64,000 nt of DNA, from positions 1-64,000 of the forward strand of contig PEBW01000001.1 of the NCBI GenBank assembly GCA_003050565.1, written 5' to 3'. Shown here in pieces: positions 8,185 to 16,484 of this stretch. The notes beneath the pieces were generated by a model. It saw nothing but the letters and a program-made list of their open reading frames with translations. It was not told the origin of the DNA and ran no database searches. A program made the position numbers and the translations under genes. Origin of the DNA: Brockia lithotrophica (GTDB lineage: Bacteria; Bacillota; Bacilli; Thermicanales; DSM-22653). Numbering within the stretch: position 1 is the stretch's first letter; each line of letters opens with the position of its first letter.

Positions 8185-8475
8185 TTATATATCAACGGCA
8201 TCGGTTTTAATTTTACCGTTCGGAGATGTGAAAACGTAATCATGAATAGAACCAAAGCCTAAAACCTTAAAGGAATACTTTTCGTTATTAAAAAGCATCT
8301 TAGATAACTTGTTAGCAATATTAATAAATTGCGTGCTATGCAAAGTAGCAATTTCAACAGTAAGTTGTTTTGAACCGCTATTAATGATCATTTGCATCTC
8401 GCCGCTGAAAAAATCGGTAAAATAACCAGATCTCAAGTTTTCTTCCCAATCATAAAAAAAAATCTTAATAGACAT
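8185..8475 (-). CDS. Small AT-rich protein, possible immunity protein
   Basis: Ninety-six residues are read from ATG 8475 (AAGGTG eight bases upstream; a GTG at 8484 would add three). The protein is soluble, mixed alpha/beta and rich in aromatic residues (MSIKIFFYDWEENLRSGYFT). It starts 19 bases after the stop of a toxin-like C-terminal fragment on the same strand. That toxin-end then small gene order is characteristic of polymorphic-toxin immunity genes. The family is not recognised, so the immunity role is an inference from position only. The low GC fits an acquired cassette. Confidence 0.45.
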   Translation of the reverse strand: MSIKIFFYDWEENLRSGYFTDFFSGEMQMIINSGSKQLTVEIATLHSTQFINIANKLSKMLFNNEKYSFKVLGFGSIHDYVFTSPNGKIKTDAVDI

Positions 8476-8494
8476 ATAGATCACACCTTATTTT

Positions 8495-8662
8495 TTAAAA
8501 AACGCTTGTTCCTTTGGTTGGATAAGATGTCCGAATTATTCCGTTCTTGTCAACGACCGCAAGCATTTCGTTGATTCCATACTTTTTTAGTCTATACAAA
8601 TACACCGTTGTGCCATCGAGGTGTATCTCAACAATCCTACCTTTCTTCCCTGTTCGGAGGAT
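8495..8662 (-). pseudogene. C-terminal fragment resembling a polymorphic toxin domain
   Basis: An open stretch of 55 codons without a start reads GKKGRIVEIHLDGTTVYLYR, then AVVDKNGIIRTSYPTKGTSV before a TAA at 8495-8497. The VVDKNG.I.T.YP pattern near a C-terminus is common in nuclease toxin domains of contact-dependent or polymorphic toxins (BECR-type folds). Nothing upstream continues the frame, since a TGA stands at 8663-8665. It is therefore the torn end of a larger protein. The family suggestion is tentative. Confidence 0.4.
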
Positions 8663-8742
8663 TCAAAGAGCTCAGCGCTTTTTCCAGGAGGTCAAGCTTT
8701 CCCCTTAAGAGGGGATTCGCCGGGGTTTTTGCTTTGATCGAA

Positions 8743-9441
8743 TTACTTCCTTCCGTCGGTCGTCGGACACTCCCCCGCGCCGTAGGAGCGAACGAGTTCC
8801 CCTCGGACGATCAGGCGGTCGGGATGAATGGCTCCTTTGGGCGTACACGTCACGAGCGTAACGACCGCCTTGCCCGGGACGGGATCGAGTACCCAAACCT
8901 CCGTCTCCTTCACCACGCGCACGTCGAAAACGCGGTACGCGTAGGCACCCTCGCGGGTAAACACGAGGAAAGAGTCCCCCACGGCGTACTCCTCGAGGCG
9001 GTTGAACACCGCCGCGTAAAGCGCCGTCGCGTGCCCCGCAAGGCCGACGTTTACCCCCTCCTCGTCCCACCTACCGCTCCATGTGCGAAGGGTGTCCCAC
9101 GGAATAATCCCCGCGGCGGTTTGGAGCTTTTCCGCTTCCCGAATCGTCGCCGCCTTGCGAACCGGGATGAGTTCCTTCGTCTTGGTGAGGTAGAGGGCAG
9201 CAACGACGCCCGGGGTTTGCAGGTTTTCCTCGAGCTTAGGCGGGAGGGTAAGGCACGGAGGCGATCCCACCCCCCCGGCAAACGCCTCCGCGGGAATCTC
9301 CCTTTCCAATTCGTCTGCCGCCTCGCGCCAGGGCGCGAGTTCGCGCTCCCCCAACCACTTCGCCACGCCCGCGTAGCCGAGAACGAGCACTCCTACTACG
9401 ATGAGACCTACGCCGACGATGCGGCGCACCTTTCCCTTCAT
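8743..9441 (-). CDS. Sortase, transpeptidase anchoring LPxTG proteins
   Basis: A 232-residue protein is read from ATG 9441 (GAGGAGGT seven bases upstream). An N-terminal signal-anchor (about residues 8-25) places the catalytic domain outside the cell. The sortase triad is visible: His137 in GLAGHATAL, Cys199 in VTLVTCTP and Arg209 in HPDRLIVRG. Sortases cut LPxTG between Thr and Gly and join the protein to cell-wall peptide. Two proteins in this window end in LPRTG tails (genes at 16485 and 19269), so they are natural candidate substrates about 7-10 kb away. The class (D- or E-like) cannot be fixed by eye. The gene is monocistronic as far as I see. Confidence 0.85.
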   Translation of the reverse strand: MKGKVRRIVGVGLIVVGVLVLGYAGVAKWLGERELAPWREAADELEREIPAEAFAGGVGSPPCLTLPPKLEENLQTPGVVAALYLTKTKELIPVRKAATIREAEKLQTAAGIIPWDTLRTWSGRWDEEGVNVGLAGHATALYAAVFNRLEEYAVGDSFLVFTREGAYAYRVFDVRVVKETEVWVLDPVPGKAVVTLVTCTPKGAIHPDRLIVRGELVRSYGAGECPTTDGRK

Positions 9442-9558
9442 GTCCTGTACCTCCTCAAGCAACCTACCCCTGCTGCCCACATGGTTCCTTCCTCCGGGAG
9501 GCGGAGACTTTCACTAAATCTCCGATCTCCCCTCCGAACGCGCACCCCTTCCCTAGGT

Positions 9559-10221
9559 TCAGAATGCGGCAGAATCTACCAACGCCCTGAGGCGATCTAC
9601 GGTGAGTTCGCGCAAGTCCGAGACCACGAGGTCTGCTCCGGGGAGTTCTTCCGATCGACCGACCCCGACGACGCGCGCACCCGCGCGGCGGGCGGCCTCT
9701 ACCCCGGAGGCCGCATCCTCGACGACGACCCCGTTCCGCGGGGAGACGCCGAGCCGACGGAAAGCCTCGAGGAAGATCGTCGGGTCCGGCTTTGCCCGTA
9801 GCACCGCATTCCCATCGACGACGACGGAAAAGCGCTTCGCCAATCCGGTGCGCTCGAGCACCAAGCGCGCGTTCTTGCTCGAAGAGGCCACGGCCACGGG
9901 AACCCCGTAGGAGGCAAGTCCGTCGAGAAGCTCGACGACTCCGGGAAGCACGTCGCGCGGAGTTAGATGTTCGAGGCTTCCCACGTACCACAGATTTTTC
10001 TGCTCGGCAAGGCGTTCTCGTTCCGCAGTTCCCACTTCCGTCCGCCCACCCCACTCGAGGATACGGTCGAGGGAGTCCATACGGTTCAAACCCCGAAGCG
10101 AACGGAGAAACTCTTCGGAAAGGGAGATCCCAAGTTCTTCAGCGAGGCGCCGCCACGCCTCGGCGTGGAGTTTCGCCGTATCTACGAGGACGCCGTCCAA
10201 GTCGAAGACGACCGCCCACAA
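9559..10221 (-). CDS. pgmB: Beta-phosphoglucomutase, HAD superfamily
   Basis: This enzyme interconverts beta-glucose 1-phosphate and glucose 6-phosphate. The HAD nucleophile motif is VFDLDGVLVDT near the N-terminus. The beta-PGM-type cap follows (LNRMDSLDRILEWGG), then the Ser/Thr motif (VAVASSSKNA), the Lys region (RAKPDP) and the acidic motif (VVEDAASGVEAA). I place the start at TTG 10221, after GGGGGGCGGG, giving 220 residues as usual for the family; the frame stays open upstream without an ATG nearby. The gene is divergent from the GH65 phosphorylase at 10600, whose product would be its substrate. That pairing is typical of maltose, trehalose or kojibiose phosphorylase loci. Confidence 0.9.
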   Translation of the reverse strand: MWAVVFDLDGVLVDTAKLHAEAWRRLAEELGISLSEEFLRSLRGLNRMDSLDRILEWGGRTEVGTAERERLAEQKNLWYVGSLEHLTPRDVLPGVVELLDGLASYGVPVAVASSSKNARLVLERTGLAKRFSVVVDGNAVLRAKPDPTIFLEAFRRLGVSPRNGVVVEDAASGVEAARRAGARVVGVGRSEELPGADLVVSDLRELTVDRLRALVDSAAF

Positions 10222-10599
10222 TGTTTCCCGCCCCCCGGAGCAATCCGAATTCTCAGCCGGGCCACCCGGACCTATTGTCGCAAAAAATTCCCGGAGAAGC
10301 CATAGATGAGGCGTGTGCCCGCAGTTCGGCAACATCTCCTCCGGGTATGAGATCGCATCCGGAATTGCTGCCTCGTCAACCCTCGAACGAAGACGAGAAG
10401 TTGCCCCCAGATGGGTATACTTGGCTCGACACGACGTCGAACGCGCGGACGAAGAATTTTATAGAAGACCCCAATGGAGGACGGGACAACGTCCACGGCG
10501 ATAAGATCGTGGTGGAGAAGTACGGTCCCGGCACCCCCGAGGAAAACTTCGTTGTGGGTGCGCAGGGCTAAGGATCGCCGCACGAGGTGAACACCGATC
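10222..10599. promoter_or_regulatory. Divergent intergenic region, pgmB / GH65
   Basis: This 378-base gap separates two divergent genes and must hold both promoters. I could not pick a convincing -35/-10 pair or a cre-type site. The plus strand has an open tail (about 10390-10571, ending KNFIEDPNGG...FVVGAQG) with protein-like composition but no start of its own; it may be an old gene fragment or chance. Confidence 0.35.
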
Positions 10600-13056
10600 A
10601 TGGAACACGTTTTCCCTCCAAGACAAACACCCTCCAATCCTCCCTTGGGACTTCACCCGTGGAAGATCGTGGAAGGCGAGGACTACTTCGCCGATCGCGA
10701 GGCGCGCGGCTCGCTCTTCGCCCTTGCCAACGGCTGGTTGGGCGTGCGCGGCCACCTGGAAGAAGAGGAATGCCACGGAACCTTTGCCCGCGAAGTGTAC
10801 GAGATCTACCCGCTTCGCTACCCCGAGGGAGGCTATGGTTACCCCGTCCAAGGGCAGGCGATGGTTCCCCTGCCGGAGGGGACGGGACTCGTCCTCTACC
10901 TCGACGACGAGCGTGTAGACCTCCGCCGTGGAGAAATCCTCGCGCACGTGCGCGAGCTCGACTTTCGAAGCGGTACGCTCGTGCGCACGACGCACTGGCG
11001 TTCCCAAAGCGGCAGGGAAATCGTCTTCCGCACGAAGCGAATCGTCCCCTTTTCGCCTTCCAACGTACTCGTGGTTCGCCTGGAGGTCCTCGCGGTGAAA
11101 AACGTCAAGCGCGTACGCGCTCGCTCTCTCCTCTGCGGGACGGTGCATCCGGAGGCCGACGAACGCGATTTCCGCCTGGGCGCCAACCTCCTGGGGCCAC
11201 TCTACCAACTCATCGAGGAGTTTTTGCACGACGTCGGAGAGGTCCCCGAAGACGTCCAAACTCTCCCTTCCGTATTCGAACTCCTCGAAGAAGAACGGAG
11301 GGCGGCGGGTCAAAGAAGTGAGGGCGGCCTTGTATGGCGCACGCGGCGAAGCGGACACCAGGTCGCCGCCCACGTCGTCCACACCGCGCTCCCCGAGGCC
11401 AAGCGGCGCCTCTCCGGAGAAAGCGGCGGAATCGAGTGGTCCTTCGCCTGGGAAAACATCGAAGAGAACCAAGGGATTCTACGGACTGCGGCGGGGAATT
11501 CCCCGCCCATCCACCTCACGAAGTTTGTCGCCTACGCCGTCGGTTCGGGCGATGCCGAACCCAAAGCCCTCCGCGAGGCGGCGCGCTACGCCGCCTGGAA
11601 TGCCTTGGCGATGCACTCCGAACGCCTCGAAGAAGAGCAGCGCGCCCACCTCGCGACCTTTTGGCAAGACGCCACCGTGCACGTCGAAGGCGACCCGTAC
11701 GTTCAGCAAGGCATCCACTTCTCCCTCTTCCACCTCTACCAGGCCGCCGGTCCGTCTCCCGCTTGGGGGATCGGCGCAAAGGGACTCACCGGACCGGGAT
11801 ACGAGGGCCACGTATTTTGGGACATGGACGTGTACGTCCTCCCTTTCTTCATCTTTACCCACCCGCACATCGCCCGGCGGCTCCTCGAGTACCGCTATCG
11901 CCTCCTGCCCTACGCGCAGGCGCGCGCCCGCGAACTCGGCTACCCGGGGATTCTCTATCCCTGGCGGACGATCGACGGGCCCGAGTGTTCCGCCTTTTTC
12001 CCGGCGGGCACGGCGCAAATTCACATCAACGCCGCCATCGTATATGCGTTCAAAAAGTACCGCGACGTCACCGGCGACGAGACGTTTTTCCGCGCATATG
12101 GACTCGAAATCGCCGCGCTTGCCGCGCGCTTCTACGCTCACCGGGCGAGCGCCATGCCGCGCCGCGGCGGCGCCTACGGGTTCTTCACCGTCACGGGTCC
12201 TGACGAATATACCGCCCTCGTAGACAACAACGCCTACACGAATGCCATGGCCGCCTTTACCCTGGAGTTTGCCGCCCGAGAGGTGCGGCGCCTCGCCGAA
12301 GAAGACCGGGAAGCCTTTCGTCTCTTTGCCGAACGGACGGGAGTCACCCTTTCCGAAGCAGAAACCTGGCTCGCAATAGCCGAAAACATCTACCTCCCTT
12401 GGGACGAGCGCGAACAGATCTTCGCCCAAGACGACTCCTTCCTCGACAAACCCAGACTTTTGGCCCGCGACATCCCCTTCGAGCGCCGGCCCCTCCTCTT
12501 GCACATGCACTACCTGGACATCTACCGCTTCCAGGTGGCGAAGCAGCCGGACGTACTCCTCTGGCTCTACCTTTTCCCGCGCAAATTTTCGCCGGAAGAA
12601 ATCCGGCGGCATCTCGCCTATTACGAACCGATCACCGTCCACGACTCCTCCCTTTCCCCTTCCGTATTCGCCACACTTTGGGCACGAGCGGGAGATGTGG
12701 AGCGTGCCCACGCTTACCTCCGGTACGCCGCCCGGATCGACCTGGAAAACCTGCACGGCGACGCACGGCACGGGGTACACCTTGCCGCCATGGGCGGCGT
12801 ATATCAGGCGTTGCTCGAAGGTTTTGGCGGCATCGTCGCCGATGAGGAAGGGCTCGACGTCTCACCCCGCCTACCCCGGGCGTGGAAGAACCTCGCCTTT
12901 CGCTTCCGCTACCGCGGTCGCCGTTTCGAAGTTCGCGCCACGCACGAACGTACGGACGTCCACCTCCTCGCCGGCGAACCCCTCTCCGCCTCCGTGCACG
13001 GCACCCGCGTCGAACTCGTTCCCGGAAAACCCCAATCGATCCGCCGCAATTGGTAA
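10600..13056 (+). CDS. GH65 disaccharide phosphorylase (maltose/trehalose/kojibiose type)
   Basis: An 818-residue cytoplasmic enzyme of glycoside hydrolase family 65. It would cleave an alpha-linked glucose disaccharide with phosphate, giving glucose and beta-glucose 1-phosphate. The N-terminal beta-sandwich is followed by the (alpha/alpha)6 barrel with GLTGPGYEGHVFWDMDVY and TVTGPDEYT; Glu536 in the latter is the expected general acid. A basic and acidic stretch near residues 205-265 looks longer than in typical members (about 760-790 residues). Substrate cannot be read from sequence alone. Neighbours fit the role: pgmB divergent upstream, a sugar ABC importer downstream on the same strand. 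The ATG follows GAGGTGA by about ten bases. Confidence 0.9.
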   Translation: MEHVFPPRQTPSNPPLGLHPWKIVEGEDYFADREARGSLFALANGWLGVRGHLEEEECHGTFAREVYEIYPLRYPEGGYGYPVQGQAMVPLPEGTGLVLYLDDERVDLRRGEILAHVRELDFRSGTLVRTTHWRSQSGREIVFRTKRIVPFSPSNVLVVRLEVLAVKNVKRVRARSLLCGTVHPEADERDFRLGANLLGPLYQLIEEFLHDVGEVPEDVQTLPSVFELLEEERRAAGQRSEGGLVWRTRRSGHQVAAHVVHTALPEAKRRLSGESGGIEWSFAWENIEENQGILRTAAGNSPPIHLTKFVAYAVGSGDAEPKALREAARYAAWNALAMHSERLEEEQRAHLATFWQDATVHVEGDPYVQQGIHFSLFHLYQAAGPSPAWGIGAKGLTGPGYEGHVFWDMDVYVLPFFIFTHPHIARRLLEYRYRLLPYAQARARELGYPGILYPWRTIDGPECSAFFPAGTAQIHINAAIVYAFKKYRDVTGDETFFRAYGLEIAALAARFYAHRASAMPRRGGAYGFFTVTGPDEYTALVDNNAYTNAMAAFTLEFAAREVRRLAEEDREAFRLFAERTGVTLSEAETWLAIAENIYLPWDEREQIFAQDDSFLDKPRLLARDIPFERRPLLLHMHYLDIYRFQVAKQPDVLLWLYLFPRKFSPEEIRRHLAYYEPITVHDSSLSPSVFATLWARAGDVERAHAYLRYAARIDLENLHGDARHGVHLAAMGGVYQALLEGFGGIVADEEGLDVSPRLPRAWKNLAFRFRYRGRRFEVRATHERTDVHLLAGEPLSASVHGTRVELVPGKPQSIRRNW

Positions 13057-13202
13057 AAATCGACAATGTGCACCCGGAAACTTGACCCTGCGGAGAAAAT
13101 GGGAAACCCTAGAACTCAGAAGGTGGGAGGGGCTGAGGGCCGGCGGAAGGTGAGGTACGGGCTTAAAGAAAAGCGCTTCCATCTTTCCAGGAGGTGGTCG
13201 AT

Positions 13203-14492
13203 GTGCTGTACGGGGGTACAAAAGGCGAACGTAGGGGCGTGCGCAAAGCGTTCCGCGGGAAGTTTGCAGACGGCGGCGGGCGGCCGATGTGGGGCGTTGC
13301 CTTCGCCTTCGTCCTTGCCCTGCTTCTCGCCGTGAGCGGTTGTGCAGGTCAAGCCACGCAGCCGGGAGGAACGACCAAGGAAACCCCAACTCTTACCGTC
13401 ATCGCCGGGTGGTCCGGAGACGAGGAAAAACAGTTCCGCCCCGTCCTCGAAGAAGCGGAAAAGGAACTCGGGATCAAGATCAACTACCAAATCCAACGCT
13501 TGGAAGACCTGCAAAACGTGCTGCCCGCGCAATTCTCCGCGAAAAAGACTCCCGGGGATGTGATCTTCGTCTCCTCGAGCTGGTTCGTAACGTCCAACGC
13601 CCAGCACTTGGAAGATCTCCGGAGCATCTGGACGGAACCGGATAAGTTTCGCCTATCCGCGGTAGAGGCCGACGGGAAAATCGTCGGCGTTCCCTACGCT
13701 CTCTCCGTGAAACCCGGATTTTGGTACCGGAAATCCTTCTTCCAGGCCAACGGACTCGAACCGCCGAAGAGCTGGGACGACTTTCGCAACCTCCTCACCA
13801 AGATGCGGGGTATCCCCGGTGTGAAAAACCCCATCGTCTCCGGCGACAGCGTAGGTTGGCCGCTCTCGGACGTGGTCGAACACTTTCTCATCACGTTCGG
13901 CGGACCCCAACTCCAGCTCGACTTGATCGACAACAAGGTGAAGTGGCAAGATCCGAAGGTCAAAGAGATCTTTGCCGAGCGAATTGTTCCGCTCCTTCAA
14001 GACAAGTCCTTTAGCGCCCCCACCGACTGGACGAGCGCGGTCGATTTGTGGTGGAACGGCGAATACGGCCTCTACTTTATGGGCAACTGGATTACGGGGA
14101 TGGTCAAAGATCCGAACGACCTGGGGGTATTCCCCCTCTCGGGCGACAAGGGAGTCGTAGGCGGTGCGGACTACATCATGGTCCCGACCTACGGCGCCCA
14201 CAAAGACGAGGCCAAAAAGCTCGTCGAGTTTCTCATCAGCAAAAAGGGCATGGAGATCCGGGTAAAACAGGGGGGGAAGCTCTCCTCCCGAACGGATACA
14301 CCCGTGGACATCTACCCTCCGGCCGACCGCGCCGTCGCCGAGGCCATTCAGGGAATGGAAATCCTCCCCGACCTCGACGACACGATCGGCGGCAAGTGGC
14401 AAAACACGTTTTGGGATCAGCTCAAACTCCTCTGGGTGAAGCCGGGAGACCTCGACTCCGTGCTCAAGACCTTGGACGACGCGCGAAAGTGA
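13203..14492 (+). CDS. Sugar ABC transporter substrate-binding lipoprotein
   Basis: This extracytoplasmic binding protein belongs to the maltose/oligosaccharide family (SBP_bac_1). The preferred start is GTG 13203, eight bases after CAGGAGG, giving 429 residues; GTG 13194 overlaps the ribosome site. An unusually long basic N-terminus (about 28 residues) precedes the hydrophobic signal and the lipobox LAVSGC, so the mature protein is a lipoprotein. The mature part starts with a Gly/Thr linker and continues with LTVIAGWSGDEEKQF. The internal GFWYRKSFFQANGLEPPKSW is a family hallmark. It is the first gene of the importer, followed by two permeases, and most likely feeds the GH65 phosphorylase. 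Confidence 0.9.
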   Translation: MLYGGTKGERRGVRKAFRGKFADGGGRPMWGVAFAFVLALLLAVSGCAGQATQPGGTTKETPTLTVIAGWSGDEEKQFRPVLEEAEKELGIKINYQIQRLEDLQNVLPAQFSAKKTPGDVIFVSSSWFVTSNAQHLEDLRSIWTEPDKFRLSAVEADGKIVGVPYALSVKPGFWYRKSFFQANGLEPPKSWDDFRNLLTKMRGIPGVKNPIVSGDSVGWPLSDVVEHFLITFGGPQLQLDLIDNKVKWQDPKVKEIFAERIVPLLQDKSFSAPTDWTSAVDLWWNGEYGLYFMGNWITGMVKDPNDLGVFPLSGDKGVVGGADYIMVPTYGAHKDEAKKLVEFLISKKGMEIRVKQGGKLSSRTDTPVDIYPPADRAVAEAIQGMEILPDLDDTIGGKWQNTFWDQLKLLWVKPGDLDSVLKTLDDARK

Positions 14493-14546
14493 GCTCTTCC
14501 CCGCGGTCGATTCAAAAATCGCCGGAGAGGTCAAGCACGAGGTGAG

Positions 14547-15530
14547 GTGAGCGTCGTGATACGCAGGGGGTTCGCACGAAAACCACCCGACGGCTTTAAA
14601 ACGGGAGTGGGGCAGAGGGGCTCCCTTCTGCCCCGTCCCTTTATTCCCAGACTCTCGCCCGAACAGGAGCCCCTCTGGTTCGCGGTTCCCGCCCTTCTCC
14701 TCATCTTCGTAGCTGTCGTGGTTCCCTCTGTATCCACCTTGCTTCTTGCCTTCCAGGGGCCGAACCACGAATTCGTCGGCCTGGCGAACTTTCGAGATGT
14801 CCTACAGGACCCGGAAACTCTCAACCTATCCCGCTTTCCCGGGCACTCTCCACCGTGGGGCGCCCTCGTCCACAACGCTCTCTGGATCCTCATTCACCTT
14901 CCGGCAAGTGTCGGTCTCGGTCTCCTCCTCGCCCTCCTCTTCCAAGACATCCCGGGAAACCAAATCCTACGTGTGTTCATTTACCTCGGAATGATTCTCC
15001 CCATGGTCATCGGCGGCGTGCTCATTCGCTTTCTCTTCGACGAAAACGCTGGCATCGTAAACGGCGCGCTTGAACTCCTCGGACGAAGCGATCTCGTGCG
15101 CACGTGGACGGCGTACCCGGAAACGGCGCTTTTTGCCCTGATCTTGGGCTCCGTGTGGTTGTGGGTGGGATTTCCCCTCGTCCTCTTTTCTTCGGGGCTT
15201 ACGACCATTCCTCGGGAGCTCTACGAAGCGGCGGATATTGACGGTGCGGGGACGTGGGCGAAATTCCGCCACATTACCTGGCCTGGCCTTGCCCCCGTAA
15301 CGAGCGTCGTCGTCGCCATGACCGTACTCTGGGAACTCAAGATTTTCGACATCGTGTACGTAGCGACTCAAGGCGGACCCGGAAACGCGTCCTTGGTCTT
15401 GGCGCTCGAGATGTACTTCGCCGCCTTTCGTGCTCTCGATTACCCCCACGCTTCTGCGCTCGCAACAATTCTCGCGTTGCTCGCGCTTCTCGTGGGAATC
15501 CGCTTCGTACGTACGGCAAAAAACGCGTAA
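14547..15530 (+). CDS. Sugar ABC transporter permease (MalF-type)
   Basis: This 327-residue inner-membrane permease has six predicted helices after a 45-residue N-terminal tail. The EAA loop that docks the ATPase is visible as ELYEAADIDGAGTWAKFRHI followed by TWPGL. GTG 14547 and GTG 14556 are both possible; the second is better spaced from GAGGTGAGG. A partner permease follows 37 bases downstream. No ATPase gene is in the window, so a shared MsmX/UgpC-type ATPase elsewhere is inferred. Its 3' end, from about 15455, reappears in degraded form at 19010-19090. Confidence 0.9.
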   Translation: MSVVIRRGFARKPPDGFKTGVGQRGSLLPRPFIPRLSPEQEPLWFAVPALLLIFVAVVVPSVSTLLLAFQGPNHEFVGLANFRDVLQDPETLNLSRFPGHSPPWGALVHNALWILIHLPASVGLGLLLALLFQDIPGNQILRVFIYLGMILPMVIGGVLIRFLFDENAGIVNGALELLGRSDLVRTWTAYPETALFALILGSVWLWVGFPLVLFSSGLTTIPRELYEAADIDGAGTWAKFRHITWPGLAPVTSVVVAMTVLWELKIFDIVYVATQGGPGNASLVLALEMYFAAFRALDYPHASALATILALLALLVGIRFVRTAKNA

Positions 15531-15567
15531 GAAAAACAGCTGCTCATGAAAAGGAGGCATCCCACAC

Positions 15568-16428
15568 ATGGGAAAGCTTTTTTCCTCGCGGCGAACGGCC
15601 GAATTTCTCCTTTTCGCCCTGCGAACGGCCCTCGCCTGGGGAATCGGCCTCCTGTGGGTGATCCCCTTTCTCGGGGTGTTCATGAGCGCCGTGCGCCCGC
15701 AGGAAGAGCTCCTTCACGGTTGGTGGCGATTCTCCCCCTTCACCTTCACCCTGCAAAATTTCTCCCGCGCGTGGACGCACTCTACGGCGTCCATCGCACA
15801 AGGCCTGTGGAATTCGCTCCTCGTCGCCCTACCGGCAACCCTGCTCTCCGTCTTTCTCGGCGCCCTCGCCGCATACGGATTTCTCCGGGCGAGAACGGGG
15901 ATTGCGACCTGGCTTTTCCTCGGCGTAGTCCTCCTCTTAGCTCTTCCTCAGCAAATGGCGGCAATTCCCCTCTTTCAGGGACTTGCCGCCCTCGACCTGA
16001 TCAACTCGTACGTCGGCCTCATCCTCGTTCACGCCGCCTGGGGCTTACCGTGGATCACGATGTTCCTCCGGAACTTCTTTACAACCGTGCCCGTCGAACT
16101 CGAGGAAGCGGCGCGTATCGACGGTGCCTCGCGCACCTACACCTTTTTTCGCATCCTCCTTCCCGTAAGCCTACCTGCCCTCGCTTCGGCCGCGGCGCTC
16201 CAGTTCAACTGGGTGTGGAACGACTTCTTCCTCGCCCTGATCCTCATCTACAGCCCCGACAAGCTTCTCGTCACCCAGCGGATCCCGCTTCTTCGGGGAC
16301 AATACTACGTGGATTGGGGTCTCCTATCCGCCGCGGCGCTCCTCGCGATGTCCGTACCCATCCTCGTCTTTCTCCTTCTCCAGCGCTACTACGTGCGCGG
16401 ACTCGTAGGCTGGAACGTAGAAAAGTGA
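15568..16428 (+). CDS. Sugar ABC transporter permease (MalG-type)
   Basis: A 286-residue permease with six predicted helices. The EAA motif reads VELEEAARIDGASRTYTFFR with ILLP behind it. The ATG follows AAAAGGAGG by ten bases. With the MalF-type partner it would form the membrane channel for the oligosaccharide bound by the upstream lipoprotein. It is convergent with the PhoX-like gene, with only 56 bases between stops and no clear terminator. Both ends of this gene, but not the middle, occur again near 19092-19206 in a collapsed duplicate whose start codon is AGG instead of ATG. Confidence 0.9.
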   Translation: MGKLFSSRRTAEFLLFALRTALAWGIGLLWVIPFLGVFMSAVRPQEELLHGWWRFSPFTFTLQNFSRAWTHSTASIAQGLWNSLLVALPATLLSVFLGALAAYGFLRARTGIATWLFLGVVLLLALPQQMAAIPLFQGLAALDLINSYVGLILVHAAWGLPWITMFLRNFFTTVPVELEEAARIDGASRTYTFFRILLPVSLPALASAAALQFNWVWNDFFLALILIYSPDKLLVTQRIPLLRGQYYVDWGLLSAAALLAMSVPILVFLLLQRYYVRGLVGWNVEK

Positions 16429-16484
16429 TCCCTTACGTCCGCGTCTTCCCGACGGCGCCCGCGAAAATCTCGTTCGGAGGCTCC

